Source: Ramlibacter albus (GTDB taxonomy: Bacteria; Pseudomonadota; Gammaproteobacteria; Burkholderiales; Burkholderiaceae_C). From it: 64,000 bases of DNA. The stretch covers positions 186,001-250,000 of the forward strand of contig NZ_JACORU010000003.1 in the NCBI RefSeq assembly GCF_014297445.1, read 5' to 3'. Below are positions 1-10,683 of the stretch, one piece after another. Position numbers and translations under genes: made by a program. How positions within the stretch are numbered: the stretch's first letter is position 1; every line of letters begins with the position of its first letter. The notes beneath the pieces were generated by a model. It was not told where the DNA came from. It was given only the letters and a program-made list of their open reading frames with translations, and ran no database searches.

Positions 1-956
<956 letters not shown>

Positions 957-959
957 AGG

Positions 960-2369
960 TCAGGGCGGGCAGACGGAGTTGTCGGAGTTGACCACCGTGA
1001 TGGTGCTCCTGCCCACCGCGCCGTTCTGGTCCACCGCGGAGATCGTGACCGCGAGGTCGCCGCCGCAAACGGTGGCCGCCGACTTGGTGAGCGTGACCGC
1101 CGTGCCCGACGACGAGCCCGTCACCGGCGTGGTCGCCGCGATCAGGCCGGGGTGCGTCGAGAAGATGTTCGTGGTGCCGTTGGCGCCGTACAGCATGAGC
1201 TGGATGGTGCCCGCGTACGCCTCGGAAATCGACAGCGTGCTCGGCGACAGCGCGATCGCGTTGGTCGCGGCGGACGCGGTCAGCGAGATGTTCGCGGTGC
1301 TGCCCGTCGAGTCGCTCACGATGATGCTGCCGCTGCCCACCGCCTGCTTCACGCGGATGCGCACGATGTTGCCCAGCGGGTTGGCCGTGAAGACGCCGGT
1401 GGACGACAGCGTGCCGATGGTCGCCTCGGCCACGTCGGGGAAGCCGCTGATCGCGCTGTACGGGCCCACGCCGCCCTGGATCACGGAATAGAGCACGTCA
1501 CCGACGAAGGCGGTGTACGCGGTCGGGTTGAGCGTGATCGGCGCGGAAGCGACCGTCGCGGCGATCGTGGTCGTGCCGCCGGCGGCGTCGCGAACGACGA
1601 TCGACGCGCTGCCGTTGCCCACCGGCGTGAGGGTCAGCGTGGTGCCGCTCACGGCGACGTTCAGCACGCCCGTGTTGCTGCTCGTTGCCGTGTAAGGCGC
1701 GGTGCCGCCGCCGATGGTGTAGGTCGGCGCGGTGCCGCGCGAGACGGTCAGCGTCGAAGGTGCCGTGGTGAACAGCGCGGTGCCCGTGGAGGCGCTGACC
1801 GTGATGCCGGCCGTGACGGATGCGTTCGCGGAATCCGTGATCTGGATCGTGGCCGAACCGGCGGCCAGGCCCGTGAGCGTCACCTTGTTGCCGCTGACGG
1901 ACGCGGACAGCACGCTCGGGTTGCTGCTGACCACGTTGTACGGGGACACGCCGCCCGTGACGGTGTAGGTCTGGGAGCCGGTCGTGCCGATCGGCAGGAT
2001 CGTGCCACTCGGGATGGCGACGGCCAGCGGCGTCGCCGCGGCGACGGTGACCGCCGTTGCCACGTTCGTGCCGGCCGCATCGCGGATCGTCACGGTTGCC
2101 GACCCTCCCGACGCGCCTGCAAGGGTCAGCGTGCCGCCCGACAGCGTGGGCACCACGACCGCCGTGTTGCTGCTGGTGGCCGTGTACGGAGCCTGCCCGC
2201 CGCCGACGGTATACGCCTGCGTGCTGCCGATGCCGATGTTGAGCGCACTCGGCGCCGTGGTGAACAACGCCTGCCCACCGACGGTGGCGCCTGACGACCC
2301 GCCGCCGCCGCCGCAGGCGGCGAGGAAGGTCGTCACGAAGAACAGCACGAGGGATGACAGGTGGCGCAT
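960..2369 (-). CDS. Lipoprotein with tandem Ig-like repeats, inserted between pilQ and aroK
   Basis: Function unknown. The chain has about 469 residues from the ATG at 2369 (an ATG at 2384 would add five). It opens with a lipoprotein signal peptide ending FLAAC, with the acylated cysteine near residue 19, followed by a GGGGGSSG linker. The rest is roughly five repeats of 75-90 residues; the first three share a GG-x-APYTATSSN or similar core followed by a GSATV strand, as in bacterial Ig-like (Big/BACON-type) domains. I infer an outer-membrane-anchored or surface protein with a stalk of beta-sandwich domains. It sits 28 bases after the secretin gene pilQ and three bases before aroK, so it is probably expressed with the pilus operon; a pilus-related role is only inferred from position. 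Confidence 0.8.
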   Translation of the reverse strand: MRHLSSLVLFFVTTFLAACGGGGGSSGATVGGQALFTTAPSALNIGIGSTQAYTVGGGQAPYTATSSNTAVVVPTLSGGTLTLAGASGGSATVTIRDAAGTNVATAVTVAAATPLAVAIPSGTILPIGTTGSQTYTVTGGVSPYNVVSSNPSVLSASVSGNKVTLTGLAAGSATIQITDSANASVTAGITVSASTGTALFTTAPSTLTVSRGTAPTYTIGGGTAPYTATSSNTGVLNVAVSGTTLTLTPVGNGSASIVVRDAAGGTTTIAATVASAPITLNPTAYTAFVGDVLYSVIQGGVGPYSAISGFPDVAEATIGTLSSTGVFTANPLGNIVRIRVKQAVGSGSIIVSDSTGSTANISLTASAATNAIALSPSTLSISEAYAGTIQLMLYGANGTTNIFSTHPGLIAATTPVTGSSSGTAVTLTKSAATVCGGDLAVTISAVDQNGAVGRSTITVVNSDNSVCPP

Positions 2370-2397
2370 AGAAGACTCTTGCATTGAAAAACTGGGT

Positions 2398-4527
2398 TCA
2401 GCGCGCGGCGGAGCGGTCGGCGATCATCTTGGGGGTGATGAACACCAGCATCTCCTGCTTGTTGCTGCTGCGGTTGCGGCTCTTGAAAAGGTTGCCTGCG
2501 ATCGGGATGTCGCCGAGCAGGGGCACGCGGGCCTCGTTCTCGGTCTCGGTCAGCTCGAAGATGCCGCCGATCACGACCGTGCCGCCATTTTCCACCAGCA
2601 CCTGGGTGCGGATGTGCTTGGTGTTGATGGCGATGCCGGCCGCCGTAGTCTCGCCGCGGCTGTCCTTGTTGATGTCCAGGTCGAGGATGATGTTGCCCTC
2701 GGGCGTGATCTGCGGCGTCACTTCCAGCTTGAGCGTGGCGCGCCGGAACGACACCGACGTGGCGCCGCTCGAGGTGGCCTGCTGGTAGGGGAACTCGGTG
2801 CCCTGCTCGATCAGCGCCTTGGTCTGGTCCGCCGTCACCACGCGCGGGCTCGACACGAGCTTGCCCTTGCCGTCGGCTTCGAGCGCGGAGAGCTCGAGGT
2901 TCAGGAAGCGGTTGGCCGCGGCACTGAACAGCGACACGGCGAAGGTCGCGGCCGGGAAACCGCCCTGGCCGGGGGCCGGCATGTTGAAGAACGTCGTGTT
3001 CGATGTGGTCAGCGTGGTGCTCGACTCGCCGACCGTGCCGCTCACGGCGTCGTAGGTGCCGCCGAAAGCCACGCGGTTCGCATTGCCGCCGACGGCGTAG
3101 CCGGGGTCGCCGCCGCGCAGGCCGCGCAGGTCGCTGCCGCCCAAGCGCACGCCGAGCGACTTGCCGAAGGTGTCCGATGCCTCGACGATGCGCGCCTCGA
3201 TCAGCACCTGCCGCACCGCGATGTCCAGCTTGCCGATGAGCGACTGCACCTGCTCCAGCTTGTCGGTGACGTCGGTGACGAACAGCTGGTTGGTGCGCGG
3301 CTCCGCGATCACGCTGCCGCGGGCGCTCAGGATGCGCGCGGCGCCGGTGCCGCGCGTGAGCTGCGCGGCGATGTCGGCGGCCTTCGTGTAATTGAGCTGG
3401 AACGACTGCGTGCGCAGCGGCTCCAGGTTCTCGATGGCCGCGCGCGACTCGAGCTCCAGCTTTTCCTTCGCGGCGATCTCGTCCTTGGGCGCGATCCACA
3501 GGACGTTGCCGGCCTTGCGCATGCCCAGGCCCTTGGCCTGTAGGATGATGTCCAGCGCCTGGTCCCAGGGCACGTCCTTCAGGCGCAGCGTGACGGCGCC
3601 CGTCACGGAGTCGGACGTCACGATGTTGAAGTTGGTGAAGTCGGCGATCACCTGCAGCAGCGAACGCACCTCGATGTTCTGGAAGTTCAGCGACAGCTTC
3701 TCGCCGGAGTAGCCGGGGCCCTGCACCAGCTTGTTGGGGTCCTGGCGCTGCGGCCGCACTTCCACCACGAACTGGTTGTCGCTCTGGTAGGCGCTGTGCT
3801 CCCACGCGCCCTTGGGCTCGATCACCATGCGCACGCGGTCGCCCGCCTGCGTGGTGGTGACGCTCTGCACCGGCGTGCCGAAGTCGGTCACGTCGAGGCG
3901 GCGGCGCAGCCCTTCAGGCAGCGTGGCCTTGAGGAATTCCACGACGAGCTGCTGGCCCTGCTGGCGGATGTCCACGCCCATCTGGCTGCTGGACATGTCG
4001 ACCACGACGCGGCCGGCGCCGTCGGAGCCGCGGCGGAAGTCCACGTCGCGCAGCGGCTGCGTGTCGCGGGTGCGGCTTTCGGCGAACACCTGCGGTGCCT
4101 GCGCCTGCGGGGCGGCGCCGCCCACGGGGTCCAGCGTGACCAGCAGCGACTTGCCCTGCACCTGCGCGCGGTAGCTGGTCGGCGTCTTCAGGTTCAGCAC
4201 GATGCGGGTGCGGTCACCCGCCTGCACCACGTTCACCGAACGCAGGTTGCCCAGGTTCACTTCGACCGCGTTGCGCCCGAGGCCGTTGCTCGCGCCGGGC
4301 ACGTCCAGCGCCACGCGCGCCGGCGTCTGGATGACGAAGCCCGCCGGCACCGCCGCCAGCGGCTGCGAGAAGTCGATGCGGACGACCTCGCTGCCGCCTT
4401 GCAGCGAGCCCGTGACGGACTCCACCACCGCCTGCTGCGCGCGTGCGAGCTGCGCCGCGGCCAGCAGGCCGAGCACGAGCAGGGACGCGAATAGCCTGCG
4501 CCAAGGAGTTGCGTTGTACTTGTTCAT
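2398..4527 (-). CDS. pilQ: Type IV pilus secretin PilQ
   Basis: Outer-membrane secretin through which the type IV pilus leaves the cell. The 709-residue chain begins with a signal peptide (hydrophobic run LFASLLVLGLLAAAQLARA). Two AMIN-type beta domains follow at about residues 32-130 and 160-255, then a secretin/TonB short N-terminal-like domain (about 285-350), an N1-type domain and the C-terminal secretin barrel ending in the PLLGDIPIAGNLFK signature. The start was set at the ATG at 4527 because it gives the signal peptide and overlaps the pilP stop (ATGA). It is the last structural gene of pilMNOPQ. Confidence 0.97.
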   Translation of the reverse strand: MNKYNATPWRRLFASLLVLGLLAAAQLARAQQAVVESVTGSLQGGSEVVRIDFSQPLAAVPAGFVIQTPARVALDVPGASNGLGRNAVEVNLGNLRSVNVVQAGDRTRIVLNLKTPTSYRAQVQGKSLLVTLDPVGGAAPQAQAPQVFAESRTRDTQPLRDVDFRRGSDGAGRVVVDMSSSQMGVDIRQQGQQLVVEFLKATLPEGLRRRLDVTDFGTPVQSVTTTQAGDRVRMVIEPKGAWEHSAYQSDNQFVVEVRPQRQDPNKLVQGPGYSGEKLSLNFQNIEVRSLLQVIADFTNFNIVTSDSVTGAVTLRLKDVPWDQALDIILQAKGLGMRKAGNVLWIAPKDEIAAKEKLELESRAAIENLEPLRTQSFQLNYTKAADIAAQLTRGTGAARILSARGSVIAEPRTNQLFVTDVTDKLEQVQSLIGKLDIAVRQVLIEARIVEASDTFGKSLGVRLGGSDLRGLRGGDPGYAVGGNANRVAFGGTYDAVSGTVGESSTTLTTSNTTFFNMPAPGQGGFPAATFAVSLFSAAANRFLNLELSALEADGKGKLVSSPRVVTADQTKALIEQGTEFPYQQATSSGATSVSFRRATLKLEVTPQITPEGNIILDLDINKDSRGETTAAGIAINTKHIRTQVLVENGGTVVIGGIFELTETENEARVPLLGDIPIAGNLFKSRNRSSNKQEMLVFITPKMIADRSAAR

Positions 4528-5063
4528 TTGGACCTCTCTTGGAGTTGGAGCGTCGACTTGCGCTCGATCCACTCGCCGGTGGCGTCCTGCACCAGCTCGC
4601 GCAATTCGATCTCCGTCTCGCCGACCTTCGTGATGCGGCCGTAGTTCTGCCCCAGGTAGTTGCCGGGGCGCACCTGGTAGAGCAGCTTGTCGACCTGGAC
4701 CAGCGCCACCGGCTGGCCCTGCTTGACCAGGCTGCCCACCATGGCCATCGCGTCGAGCGGGTAGCTTTCCAGCGGCTCCTTGCGGCGGTTCTTCTCCGTG
4801 GAGATGAGGGCCGCGCTCTCCTTGCTGATCGTCGTGTCCTTCTGCAGCGCCTGCGTGAGCTTCTGGTTGCTGAAGGGGTCGAAGGCCTTTTCCTGCGCGT
4901 AGGGCTGGGGCGTGTATTTCTTGGGCTCGGGGATGGGCGTGACCTGCGGGCGCGTGCGCGCCTTCTGCTCGGCCATCCACCCCTGCAGTTCCTCGTGGCT
5001 TTCGGCGCCGCAGCCGGCCAGCACGCCGGCCGCCGCGAGGGCGATGAGCAGGCGGGCCGTCAT
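4524..5063 (-). CDS. pilP: Type IV pilus assembly lipoprotein PilP
   Basis: Inner-membrane-attached lipoprotein that links the PilMNO platform to the PilQ secretin. It has 179 residues, normal for PilP. The lipobox LAGC places the acylated cysteine at residue 18. A proline-rich flexible stretch follows, then a folded C-terminal domain beginning around AFDPFSNQKL and containing the conserved region with LDAMAMVG and VGETEIELRELV. The gene overlaps pilO upstream and pilQ downstream by ATGA, which implies translational coupling and near-stoichiometric synthesis. Confidence 0.95.
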   Translation of the reverse strand: MTARLLIALAAAGVLAGCGAESHEELQGWMAEQKARTRPQVTPIPEPKKYTPQPYAQEKAFDPFSNQKLTQALQKDTTISKESAALISTEKNRRKEPLESYPLDAMAMVGSLVKQGQPVALVQVDKLLYQVRPGNYLGQNYGRITKVGETEIELRELVQDATGEWIERKSTLQLQERSK

Positions 5064-5725
5064 TTCTTCTTCCCTGCCTGCGCCTTGCGCTGCGCGTTGA
5101 CCTCGTCGTTGTCGAGGTAGCGGAAGGTCTTGGCCTGCGCGTCCATCACCAGGTTGTCGCGCGCGGTCGTGATCACCAGGTTGTTCAGCGTGACGATGCG
5201 CGAGAGGTGAGCGATGTCCGATGCGAAGGCGCCGATGTCGTGGTACTTGCCGGTCACGCGCAGCGCGATGGGCAGCTCCGCGTAGTACTCCTTGACGCTG
5301 ACCACGCCGGGGCGGAACAGCTCGAAGTGCAGGCTGCGCCCGAGGCCGGCCTGGTTGATGTCCGACAGCAGCGCGTCCATCTCGGCCTTGCTGGGAAGCT
5401 GCTTCTCCAGCTGCGTCACGTACTGCTGCACCTGCTCGCGCTGCTTCTTCAGCGCGTCCAGGTTGACGGCCTGCGCGAGCTTCTTCTGGTAGTCCTTCTT
5501 GAGGGCTTCTTCCTTGGCCTGCTCCTGCTCCAGCTCGGTGGCCGAGCCGTTGAGCCAGAGGAACCACAGGGCGACCACGATCGCGACGATCAGCGCCAGG
5601 TTCAGCGCCATGCGCGGCACGATCGGCCACGAGGGCGGGTCCTGCGGGTTCAGGCCGCGGAACTGGCCCTGGATCTTCGCGCCGAGGGCGGCGAAGTCGA
5701 CTTTGGGCATCTTTGCGGAGGCCAT
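5060..5725 (-). CDS. pilO: Type IV pilus inner-membrane platform protein PilO
   Basis: Bitopic inner-membrane protein that pairs with PilN to form the alignment platform of the pilus. The 221-residue chain has a short cytoplasmic N-terminus, one membrane segment at about residues 39-58, a charged coiled coil at about 60-105 (LEQEQAKEEALKK onwards) and a periplasmic ferredoxin-like domain. The start at 5725 is one base after the pilN stop; upstream in-frame codons lie inside pilN and were rejected. Confidence 0.95.
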   Translation of the reverse strand: MASAKMPKVDFAALGAKIQGQFRGLNPQDPPSWPIVPRMALNLALIVAIVVALWFLWLNGSATELEQEQAKEEALKKDYQKKLAQAVNLDALKKQREQVQQYVTQLEKQLPSKAEMDALLSDINQAGLGRSLHFELFRPGVVSVKEYYAELPIALRVTGKYHDIGAFASDIAHLSRIVTLNNLVITTARDNLVMDAQAKTFRYLDNDEVNAQRKAQAGKKK

Positions 5726-5726
5726 G

Positions 5727-6383
5727 TCAGGGGTTCCTCTTCTCGCCGGACGCCGCCGGGGCCGCTGCGACCGGCGTGGCCGACCCGGCCGCCGACGCGG
5801 CACTGGCCGCCTTCAGGGCTTCGCTGGAGCGCAGCAGGCGCACGCGCAGCGTGAAATTGGAAACGCGCCGCTGCTCGCGCGGCGACAGCGCCACGGTGCC
5901 GGCGACGATCTCCACCAGGTCGGGCTTGGTGAGCCACTGGCTGCCGGTGCCCAGGTTGCGCAGCAGCTCGGACACGCGCTCGTTGGACTGCGCGGAGCCT
6001 TGCAGCGTCACCGTCTGGCCCTCCTGCCGCAGGGACTGGATGTAGACGCCATCGGGCAGCAGCCGCACGAGGTCGTTGAGCAGGTGCACGGGCAGGTTGC
6101 GGTCGGACTGCAGGTCTTCAACCGCCTGCTGGCGCGCACGCAGCGCGGCGATCTCTTCCTGCAGCGTCGCGATGTCCTTGATCTGCCCCTCCAGCCGCTT
6201 GATCTCGGTGGCCAGCACCTGGTTGCGGTTCTGCTGGGTGGAGATCTGCGCTGCGTACCAGAGGAAGATGCCGCCGGCGATCAGGCCGCCGATCAGGCCC
6301 GAGATGCCCAGCGTGATGAAGAACAGCTCTCGCCGGCGCTTGCGGGCCGCTTCCCGGTGGGGCAGCAGGTTGATGAGGATCAC
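5727..6383 (-). CDS. pilN: Type IV pilus inner-membrane platform protein PilN
   Basis: Partner of PilO whose conserved cytoplasmic N-terminus INLLPHR (residues 4-10) docks onto PilM; that motif is intact here. A single membrane segment lies at about residues 21-44, followed by a coiled coil and a periplasmic domain; total 218 residues. The start is GTG at 6383, overlapping the pilM stop as GTGA; no ATG fits just before the INLLPHR motif. The C-terminus is alanine-rich (ASAASAAGSATPVAAAPAAS), a low-complexity tail not needed for the fold. Confidence 0.95.
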   Translation of the reverse strand: MILINLLPHREAARKRRRELFFITLGISGLIGGLIAGGIFLWYAAQISTQQNRNQVLATEIKRLEGQIKDIATLQEEIAALRARQQAVEDLQSDRNLPVHLLNDLVRLLPDGVYIQSLRQEGQTVTLQGSAQSNERVSELLRNLGTGSQWLTKPDLVEIVAGTVALSPREQRRVSNFTLRVRLLRSSEALKAASAASAAGSATPVAAAPAASGEKRNP

Positions 6384-7459
6384 TGCTCGAACCTCCGCAT
6401 GGCGAGCCCGCACGACGTGAGGTAGGACGGGGCTTCCCGCTTGACCTTCTTCTCGCGCACGTTCTCGCCGATGTGCATGCCCTGGAACGGGTCCGCCAGG
6501 TTGCACGGGAACGAAGTCTGGGCGGTGATGGCCTCCGACAGGCCCGGAAGCGCGGCGGAGCCGCCGGCCACCATGATGTAGTCCACGCGGTTGTGCGGCG
6601 TGCTGGTGAAGAAGAACTGCAGCGCCCGCGCGATCTCCTGCGCCATGCTCTCCACGAAGGGCTTGAGCACGCCGGACTCGTAGTCCTCCGGCAGGTCGCC
6701 GTTGCGCTTCTTGTTCTCCGCCTCCTCCTGCGAGAAGCCGTACTGGCGCACGATCAGCTGCGTGAGCTGCGCCCCGCCGAAGGCCTGGTCGCGGTCGTAC
6801 AGCACTTCCTCGTTGCGCATCACCTGCATGGCGGTGTTGAAGGCGCCCACCTCGAACAGGGCCACCATCATGTCCTTGCCGCCCTCGGGCAGGGCCTGGA
6901 TCAGCCGGCCCGCGGCCAGGCGCGATGCATAGGATTCGACGTCGATGATGACGGGCTTGAGGCCCGCCGCCTCGGCCAGGCCCTGGCGGTCCTGCACCTT
7001 CTCTTTACGGGAGGCGGCGATCAGCACCTCCACGTCACCCGCCGACGACGGGCTGGGGCCGACCACGCAGAAATCGAGGCTCACCTCGTCCAGCGAGAAG
7101 GGGATGTACTGGTTGGCCTCGGTCTCGACCTGGACCTCCAGCTCCGACTCGCTCATGCCGCCGGGCAGGATGATCTTCTTGGTGATGACGGCCGAGGGCG
7201 GCAGCGCCATCGCGACGTTCTTGGTGCGGGTGCCGCTTTTCTTGACGACCCGGCGCATCGCCTCGGCGACCTCGTCGAACTTCTCGACGTTGCCGTCCGT
7301 GATCCAGCCGCGTTCCAGGGGCTCGATCGCGCAGCGCTCGAGCACCAGCTCGCCGTCCTTGTTGCGGCCGAGTTCCACGAGCTTGACGCTGGACGAACTG
7401 ATGTCCAGGCCCAGCAGCGGCGCGGCTTGGCGGCTAAACAAAGAGCCCAAAGAGATCAA
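6380..7459 (-). CDS. pilM: Type IV pilus actin-like ATPase PilM
   Basis: Cytoplasmic actin/FtsA-like nucleotide-binding protein that binds PilN and connects the pilus platform to the motor. It has 359 residues with the N-terminal phosphate-1 loop GLDISSSSVKLVEL and the C-terminal adenosine motif MVAGGSAALPGL. Translation starts at TTG (7459), preceded by a good ribosome-binding site (GGAGA, about seven bases upstream); no in-frame ATG is near. First gene of the pilMNOPQ transcript, divergent from the PBP1A gene across a 214-base gap that holds its probable promoter. Confidence 0.96.
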   Translation of the reverse strand: MISLGSLFSRQAAPLLGLDISSSSVKLVELGRNKDGELVLERCAIEPLERGWITDGNVEKFDEVAEAMRRVVKKSGTRTKNVAMALPPSAVITKKIILPGGMSESELEVQVETEANQYIPFSLDEVSLDFCVVGPSPSSAGDVEVLIAASRKEKVQDRQGLAEAAGLKPVIIDVESYASRLAAGRLIQALPEGGKDMMVALFEVGAFNTAMQVMRNEEVLYDRDQAFGGAQLTQLIVRQYGFSQEEAENKKRNGDLPEDYESGVLKPFVESMAQEIARALQFFFTSTPHNRVDYIMVAGGSAALPGLSEAITAQTSFPCNLADPFQGMHIGENVREKKVKREAPSYLTSCGLAMRRFEQ

Positions 7460-7514
7460 TCGTGTCTCCTGAAACGCCGCCCTGCAGGCGTAACAAACTT
7501 AAGATTCCACTTCA

Positions 7515-7543
7515 ATGCTAGCAGTAACGTCCTTGTCCCACAA
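7515..7543 (-). promoter_or_regulatory. Candidate sigma70 promoter of pilMNOPQ
   Basis: Read on the minus strand, TTGTGG (7543-7538) and TAGCAT (7520-7515) are separated by exactly 17 bases. This resembles a sigma70 -35/-10 pair placed about 55 bases upstream of the TTG start of pilM. The rest of the 7460-7673 gap is AT-richer than its surroundings and contains no open frame I would call a gene. Assignment is by pattern only. Confidence 0.45.
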
Positions 7544-7662
7544 AGGATTTTTCCCCCACAGCCCATCCCGTTCGTTGCCAAAAACACACGTGCGTACCGT
7601 GTGAGCTTTTCTTCACGCCCGGAACCGCGCCGCCCCGCCGCGGTCCGACTGAGGCCATTTTT

Positions 7663-7668
7663 TATAAT
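7663..7668 (+). promoter_or_regulatory. -10 box of the PBP1A gene, probably leaderless
   Basis: A perfect TATAAT ends five bases before the ATG at 7674. A transcript from this box would begin at or next to the start codon. No Shine-Dalgarno sequence is visible and no clear -35 hexamer is seen. Confidence 0.5.
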
Positions 7669-7673
7669 CGTCC

Positions 7674-10157
7674 ATGCCCCCCGACAATTCATCCGACGCT
7701 CCCGGCTCCCCCACGGTGCGCCCGGCCTGGCAGCGGTTCATGCTGCGGTTCGCGGCGTGGACCGTCGGCCTCACCCTTGCCTTCTTCGCCTGCGCGGCCA
7801 CCGTTGCCGGCGTGGCCCTGGCGGTCGCATACCCCAATCTGCCCGACATTTCCGACCTTGTCGACTACCGGCCGAAACTGCCGCTGCGCGTCTACTCCGC
7901 GGACGGCGTGATGATCGGCGAGTTCGGCGAGGAGCGGCGCAACCTCACGCCCATCGCGCAGATCCCCAAGGTGATGAAGGACGCCGTGCTCGCCATCGAG
8001 GACGCGCGCTTCTATTCGCACAGCGGCGTGGACTACCGCGGCCTGCTGCGCGCCGCCATCGCCAACCTGGGCAAGGTCAAGAGCCAGGGCGCCTCCACCA
8101 TCACGATGCAGGTGGCGCGCAACGTCTACCTCTCGTCGGAGAAGACGTTCACCCGCAAGCTCTACGAGATCCTGCTCACCTTCAAGCTGGAACACCTGCT
8201 GTCGAAGGACCAGATCCTCGAGATCTACATGAACCAGATCTTCCTGGGCAACCGCGCGTACGGCTTCGCGGCGGCCTCGGAGGCTTACTTCGGCAAGCCG
8301 ATGAAGGACCTGACCATCGCCGAGGCGGCGATGCTGGCCGGCCTGCCGAAGGCACCGTCGGCCTATAACCCCATCACGAACCCTTCGCGCGCGCGCTCGC
8401 GCCAGCTCTACATCATCGAGCGCATGGAGGAGAACGGCTTCATCACGGCCGCCGAGGCCGAGGCCGCCAAGAAGCAGGAGCTGAAAGTGCGCAACGCTTC
8501 GCAGAACCTGCCGGTGCACGCCGAGTACGTGGCCGAGACGGTGCGCCAGCTGGTCTACGCGCAGTACGGCGACGAAACCTACACGCGCGGGCTGAACGTG
8601 ATGACCACGATCAACTCGAAGCGGCAGGAGGCGGCGTACAAGGCCCTGCGCAAGGGCATCATGGACTACGAGAAGCGGCAGATCTACCGCGGCCCGGAGG
8701 AGTTCGTGGACCTGCCGAACGGCGACGGGCGCGAGCTCGAGGAGGCCGTGGACGACGCGCTGGAAGACCACCCCGACAACGGCGACGTGATGGCCGCCGT
8801 GGTGCTGGACGCCAACCCCAGGAAGATCGTCGCCATGCGCGGCAACCGCGAGCGCTTCGAGATCGTCGGCGAGGGCCTGCGCCCCGCCACCTCGGGGCTT
8901 TCCGACAAGGCCCAGCCCAAGGTGAAGATCCGCCGCGGCGCCGTCATCCGCGTGATGAAGTCACCCAAGGACACCTGGGAAATCACGCAGCTGCCGGAAG
9001 TGGAAGGCGCCTTCGTGGCGCTGGACCCGCGCGACGGCGGCGTGCAGGCGCTGGTGGGCGGCTTCGACTTCAACAAGAACAAGTTCAACCACGTCACGCA
9101 GGCATGGCGGCAGCCGGGCTCGGGCTTCAAGCCCTTCATCTATTCGGCGGCGCTGGAGAAGGGCTTCACGCCGACGACAGTCGTCAACGACGCGCCGCTC
9201 TTCTTCGACGCGGGCGTCACCGGCGGGCAGCCCTGGGAGCCGAAGAACTACGACGGCAAGTTCGAAGGCCCGATGCCGCTGCACACCGCGCTGGCGAAGT
9301 CCAAGAACATGGTGTCCATCCGCATCCTGCAGGCCGTGGGCACGCAGAACGCGCAGGACTGGATCACGCGCTTCGGCTTCGAGGCCGAGAAGCACCCGCC
9401 TTACCTGACGATGGCGCTGGGCGCGGGCTCGGTCACGCCGATGCAGATGGCCACGGGCTACGCGGTGTTCGCCAACGGCGGCTACCGCATCAACCCCTGG
9501 CTGGTGACCAAGATCATCGACCAGAAGGGCAAGGTGCTCGTCGAGAGCCAGCCGCCGCTGCCGAACGAGTCGGTGCGCGCCATCGACGCGCGCAACGCGT
9601 TCGTGATGAACCGCCTGCTGCAGGAGATCACCCGCGCCGGCACGGCCGCGCGCGCGCAGGCCACGCTCAAGCGCCCGGACGTGTACGGCAAGACCGGCAC
9701 GACCAACGACTCCATCGACACGTGGTTCAACGGCTTCCACCCGACGCTGGTGGCGATCGTCTGGATCGGCTACGACCAGCCCAAGTCGCTCGGCGACCGC
9801 GAGACGGGTGGCGGCCTGTCGCTGCCGGTGTGGATCAACTTCATGGAACAGGCCTTGAAGGGCGTGCCGGTGATGGAGCCCTCGCCGCCCGAAGGCGTGC
9901 TCAATGTCGGCGGCGAGTGGTACTACGAGGAATACGCGCGCGGGTCCGGTGTGGGCAGCCTCGGGATGAATGCGGCCGAGCCGGGCAGCGTCAACGGCAA
10001 TGGCGCCGTGCCGCCGGCGGTGCGCGGCCCCTCCGGCGAGCAGTCGCCCGGCGCGCCGACGGACCGCAGCCTGCAGAATTCGGACGGCTTGCCGCCCAAC
10101 CAGCCGCGCTCCTCCGGCGAGGAGCGCAAGAGCATCCTGGACCTCTTCAGAAACTGA
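7674..10157 (+). CDS. mrcA: Penicillin-binding protein 1A (bifunctional transglycosylase/transpeptidase)
   Basis: Class A penicillin-binding protein that polymerises lipid II and cross-links peptidoglycan; inner-membrane anchored, periplasmic. In the 827-residue chain the membrane anchor is at about 25-47. The family 51 glycosyltransferase domain carries the catalytic [10 protein letters not shown] motif (E109) and the [14 protein letters not shown] motif. An OB-like insert separates it from the transpeptidase domain, with SGFK (S483, K486), SKN (543-545) and KTG (673-675). The C-terminal tail is low-complexity, rich in Gly, Pro and Ser. It follows the pilM promoter region divergently, a common neighbourhood (ponA-pilM). 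Confidence 0.97.
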   Translation: MPPDNSSDAPGSPTVRPAWQRFMLRFAAWTVGLTLAFFACAATVAGVALAVAYPNLPDISDLVDYRPKLPLRVYSADGVMIGEFGEERRNLTPIAQIPKVMKDAVLAIEDARFYSHSGVDYRGLLRAAIANLGKVKSQGASTITMQVARNVYLSSEKTFTRKLYEILLTFKLEHLLSKDQILEIYMNQIFLGNRAYGFAAASEAYFGKPMKDLTIAEAAMLAGLPKAPSAYNPITNPSRARSRQLYIIERMEENGFITAAEAEAAKKQELKVRNASQNLPVHAEYVAETVRQLVYAQYGDETYTRGLNVMTTINSKRQEAAYKALRKGIMDYEKRQIYRGPEEFVDLPNGDGRELEEAVDDALEDHPDNGDVMAAVVLDANPRKIVAMRGNRERFEIVGEGLRPATSGLSDKAQPKVKIRRGAVIRVMKSPKDTWEITQLPEVEGAFVALDPRDGGVQALVGGFDFNKNKFNHVTQAWRQPGSGFKPFIYSAALEKGFTPTTVVNDAPLFFDAGVTGGQPWEPKNYDGKFEGPMPLHTALAKSKNMVSIRILQAVGTQNAQDWITRFGFEAEKHPPYLTMALGAGSVTPMQMATGYAVFANGGYRINPWLVTKIIDQKGKVLVESQPPLPNESVRAIDARNAFVMNRLLQEITRAGTAARAQATLKRPDVYGKTGTTNDSIDTWFNGFHPTLVAIVWIGYDQPKSLGDRETGGGLSLPVWINFMEQALKGVPVMEPSPPEGVLNVGGEWYYEEYARGSGVGSLGMNAAEPGSVNGNGAVPPAVRGPSGEQSPGAPTDRSLQNSDGLPPNQPRSSGEERKSILDLFRN

Positions 10158-10470
10158 GCGGCCGGCCGGCCTGCTCGCTCGCGTACTTGCCCAGGTTCGC
10201 GAAGAACTCGCCGCCTCCCTTGGTGTCCATCCACTGCCGCCCGTCGAACTTGTAGTGGAAGCCGCCCGCGCGCGCGGCCATCCAGATCTCGTGCAGGGGC
10301 TTCTGCGTGTTGACGATGATCTGGGTGCCGTTGGCGAAGACGAGCGTGACCATACCGCCGACGCGCTGGTTGTCGATGTCGGCGTCGGTTTCTTCGTTGA
10401 TGCGGTCGCAGCCGGACTCGATGCGCGCGAGCAGTTGCTCGGCCTGGTCCATGTACTCGAGGTCGGTCAT
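10147..10470 (-). CDS. cyaY: Frataxin-like iron donor CyaY
   Basis: Small acidic cytoplasmic protein that binds iron and regulates iron-sulfur cluster assembly through IscS. The 107 residues are normal for CyaY. An acidic first helix region ([14 protein letters not shown]) is followed by the conserved strands [24 protein letters not shown] and [12 protein letters not shown]. Its last 11 bases overlap the 3' end of the convergent mrcA. Upstream, in its own orientation, a TAGAAT box lies at 10509-10504. Confidence 0.95.
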   Translation of the reverse strand: MTDLEYMDQAEQLLARIESGCDRINEETDADIDNQRVGGMVTLVFANGTQIIVNTQKPLHEIWMAARAGGFHYKFDGRQWMDTKGGGEFFANLGKYASEQAGRPLSF

Positions 10471-10476
10471 TAAAAT
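10471..10476 (+). promoter_or_regulatory. -10 box of the lptM-lysA pair, probably leaderless
   Basis: TAAAAT ends six bases before the ATG at 10483, and no Shine-Dalgarno is present, so transcription would start at the initiation codon. The box directly abuts the start codon of the divergent cyaY. Confidence 0.45.
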
Positions 10477-10482
10477 CCCTGG

Positions 10483-10683
10483 ATGTCGCGAGCTTCGAGT
10501 TTCATTCTAGTCAGCGTGCTGCTGCTGGGCGCTTGCGGGCAGAAAGGCCCTCTGCACCTGCCCACCGGCGACGCTGCCGCGCAGCGCGCGACCCTGCCCC
10601 AGACCCTGCGGCCCGGCACGGCCGTGGAGCCCGCCAACCCCGCGTCCACGCCCACCGGCGCCGCCAACCCGACCCCACGATGA
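10483..10683 (+). CDS. lptM: LptM-type small lipoprotein
   Basis: Short lipoprotein of 66 residues. A hydrophobic signal ends in LLGAC, followed at once by the family hallmark GQKGPLHLP, which defines the LptM (YifL) group. In Escherichia coli LptM helps the LptD-LptE lipopolysaccharide translocon mature; that role is inferred here from family membership. Its stop overlaps the start of lysA (ATGA), the usual lptM-lysA pairing. Confidence 0.85.
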   Translation: MSRASSFILVSVLLLGACGQKGPLHLPTGDAAAQRATLPQTLRPGTAVEPANPASTPTGAANPTPR

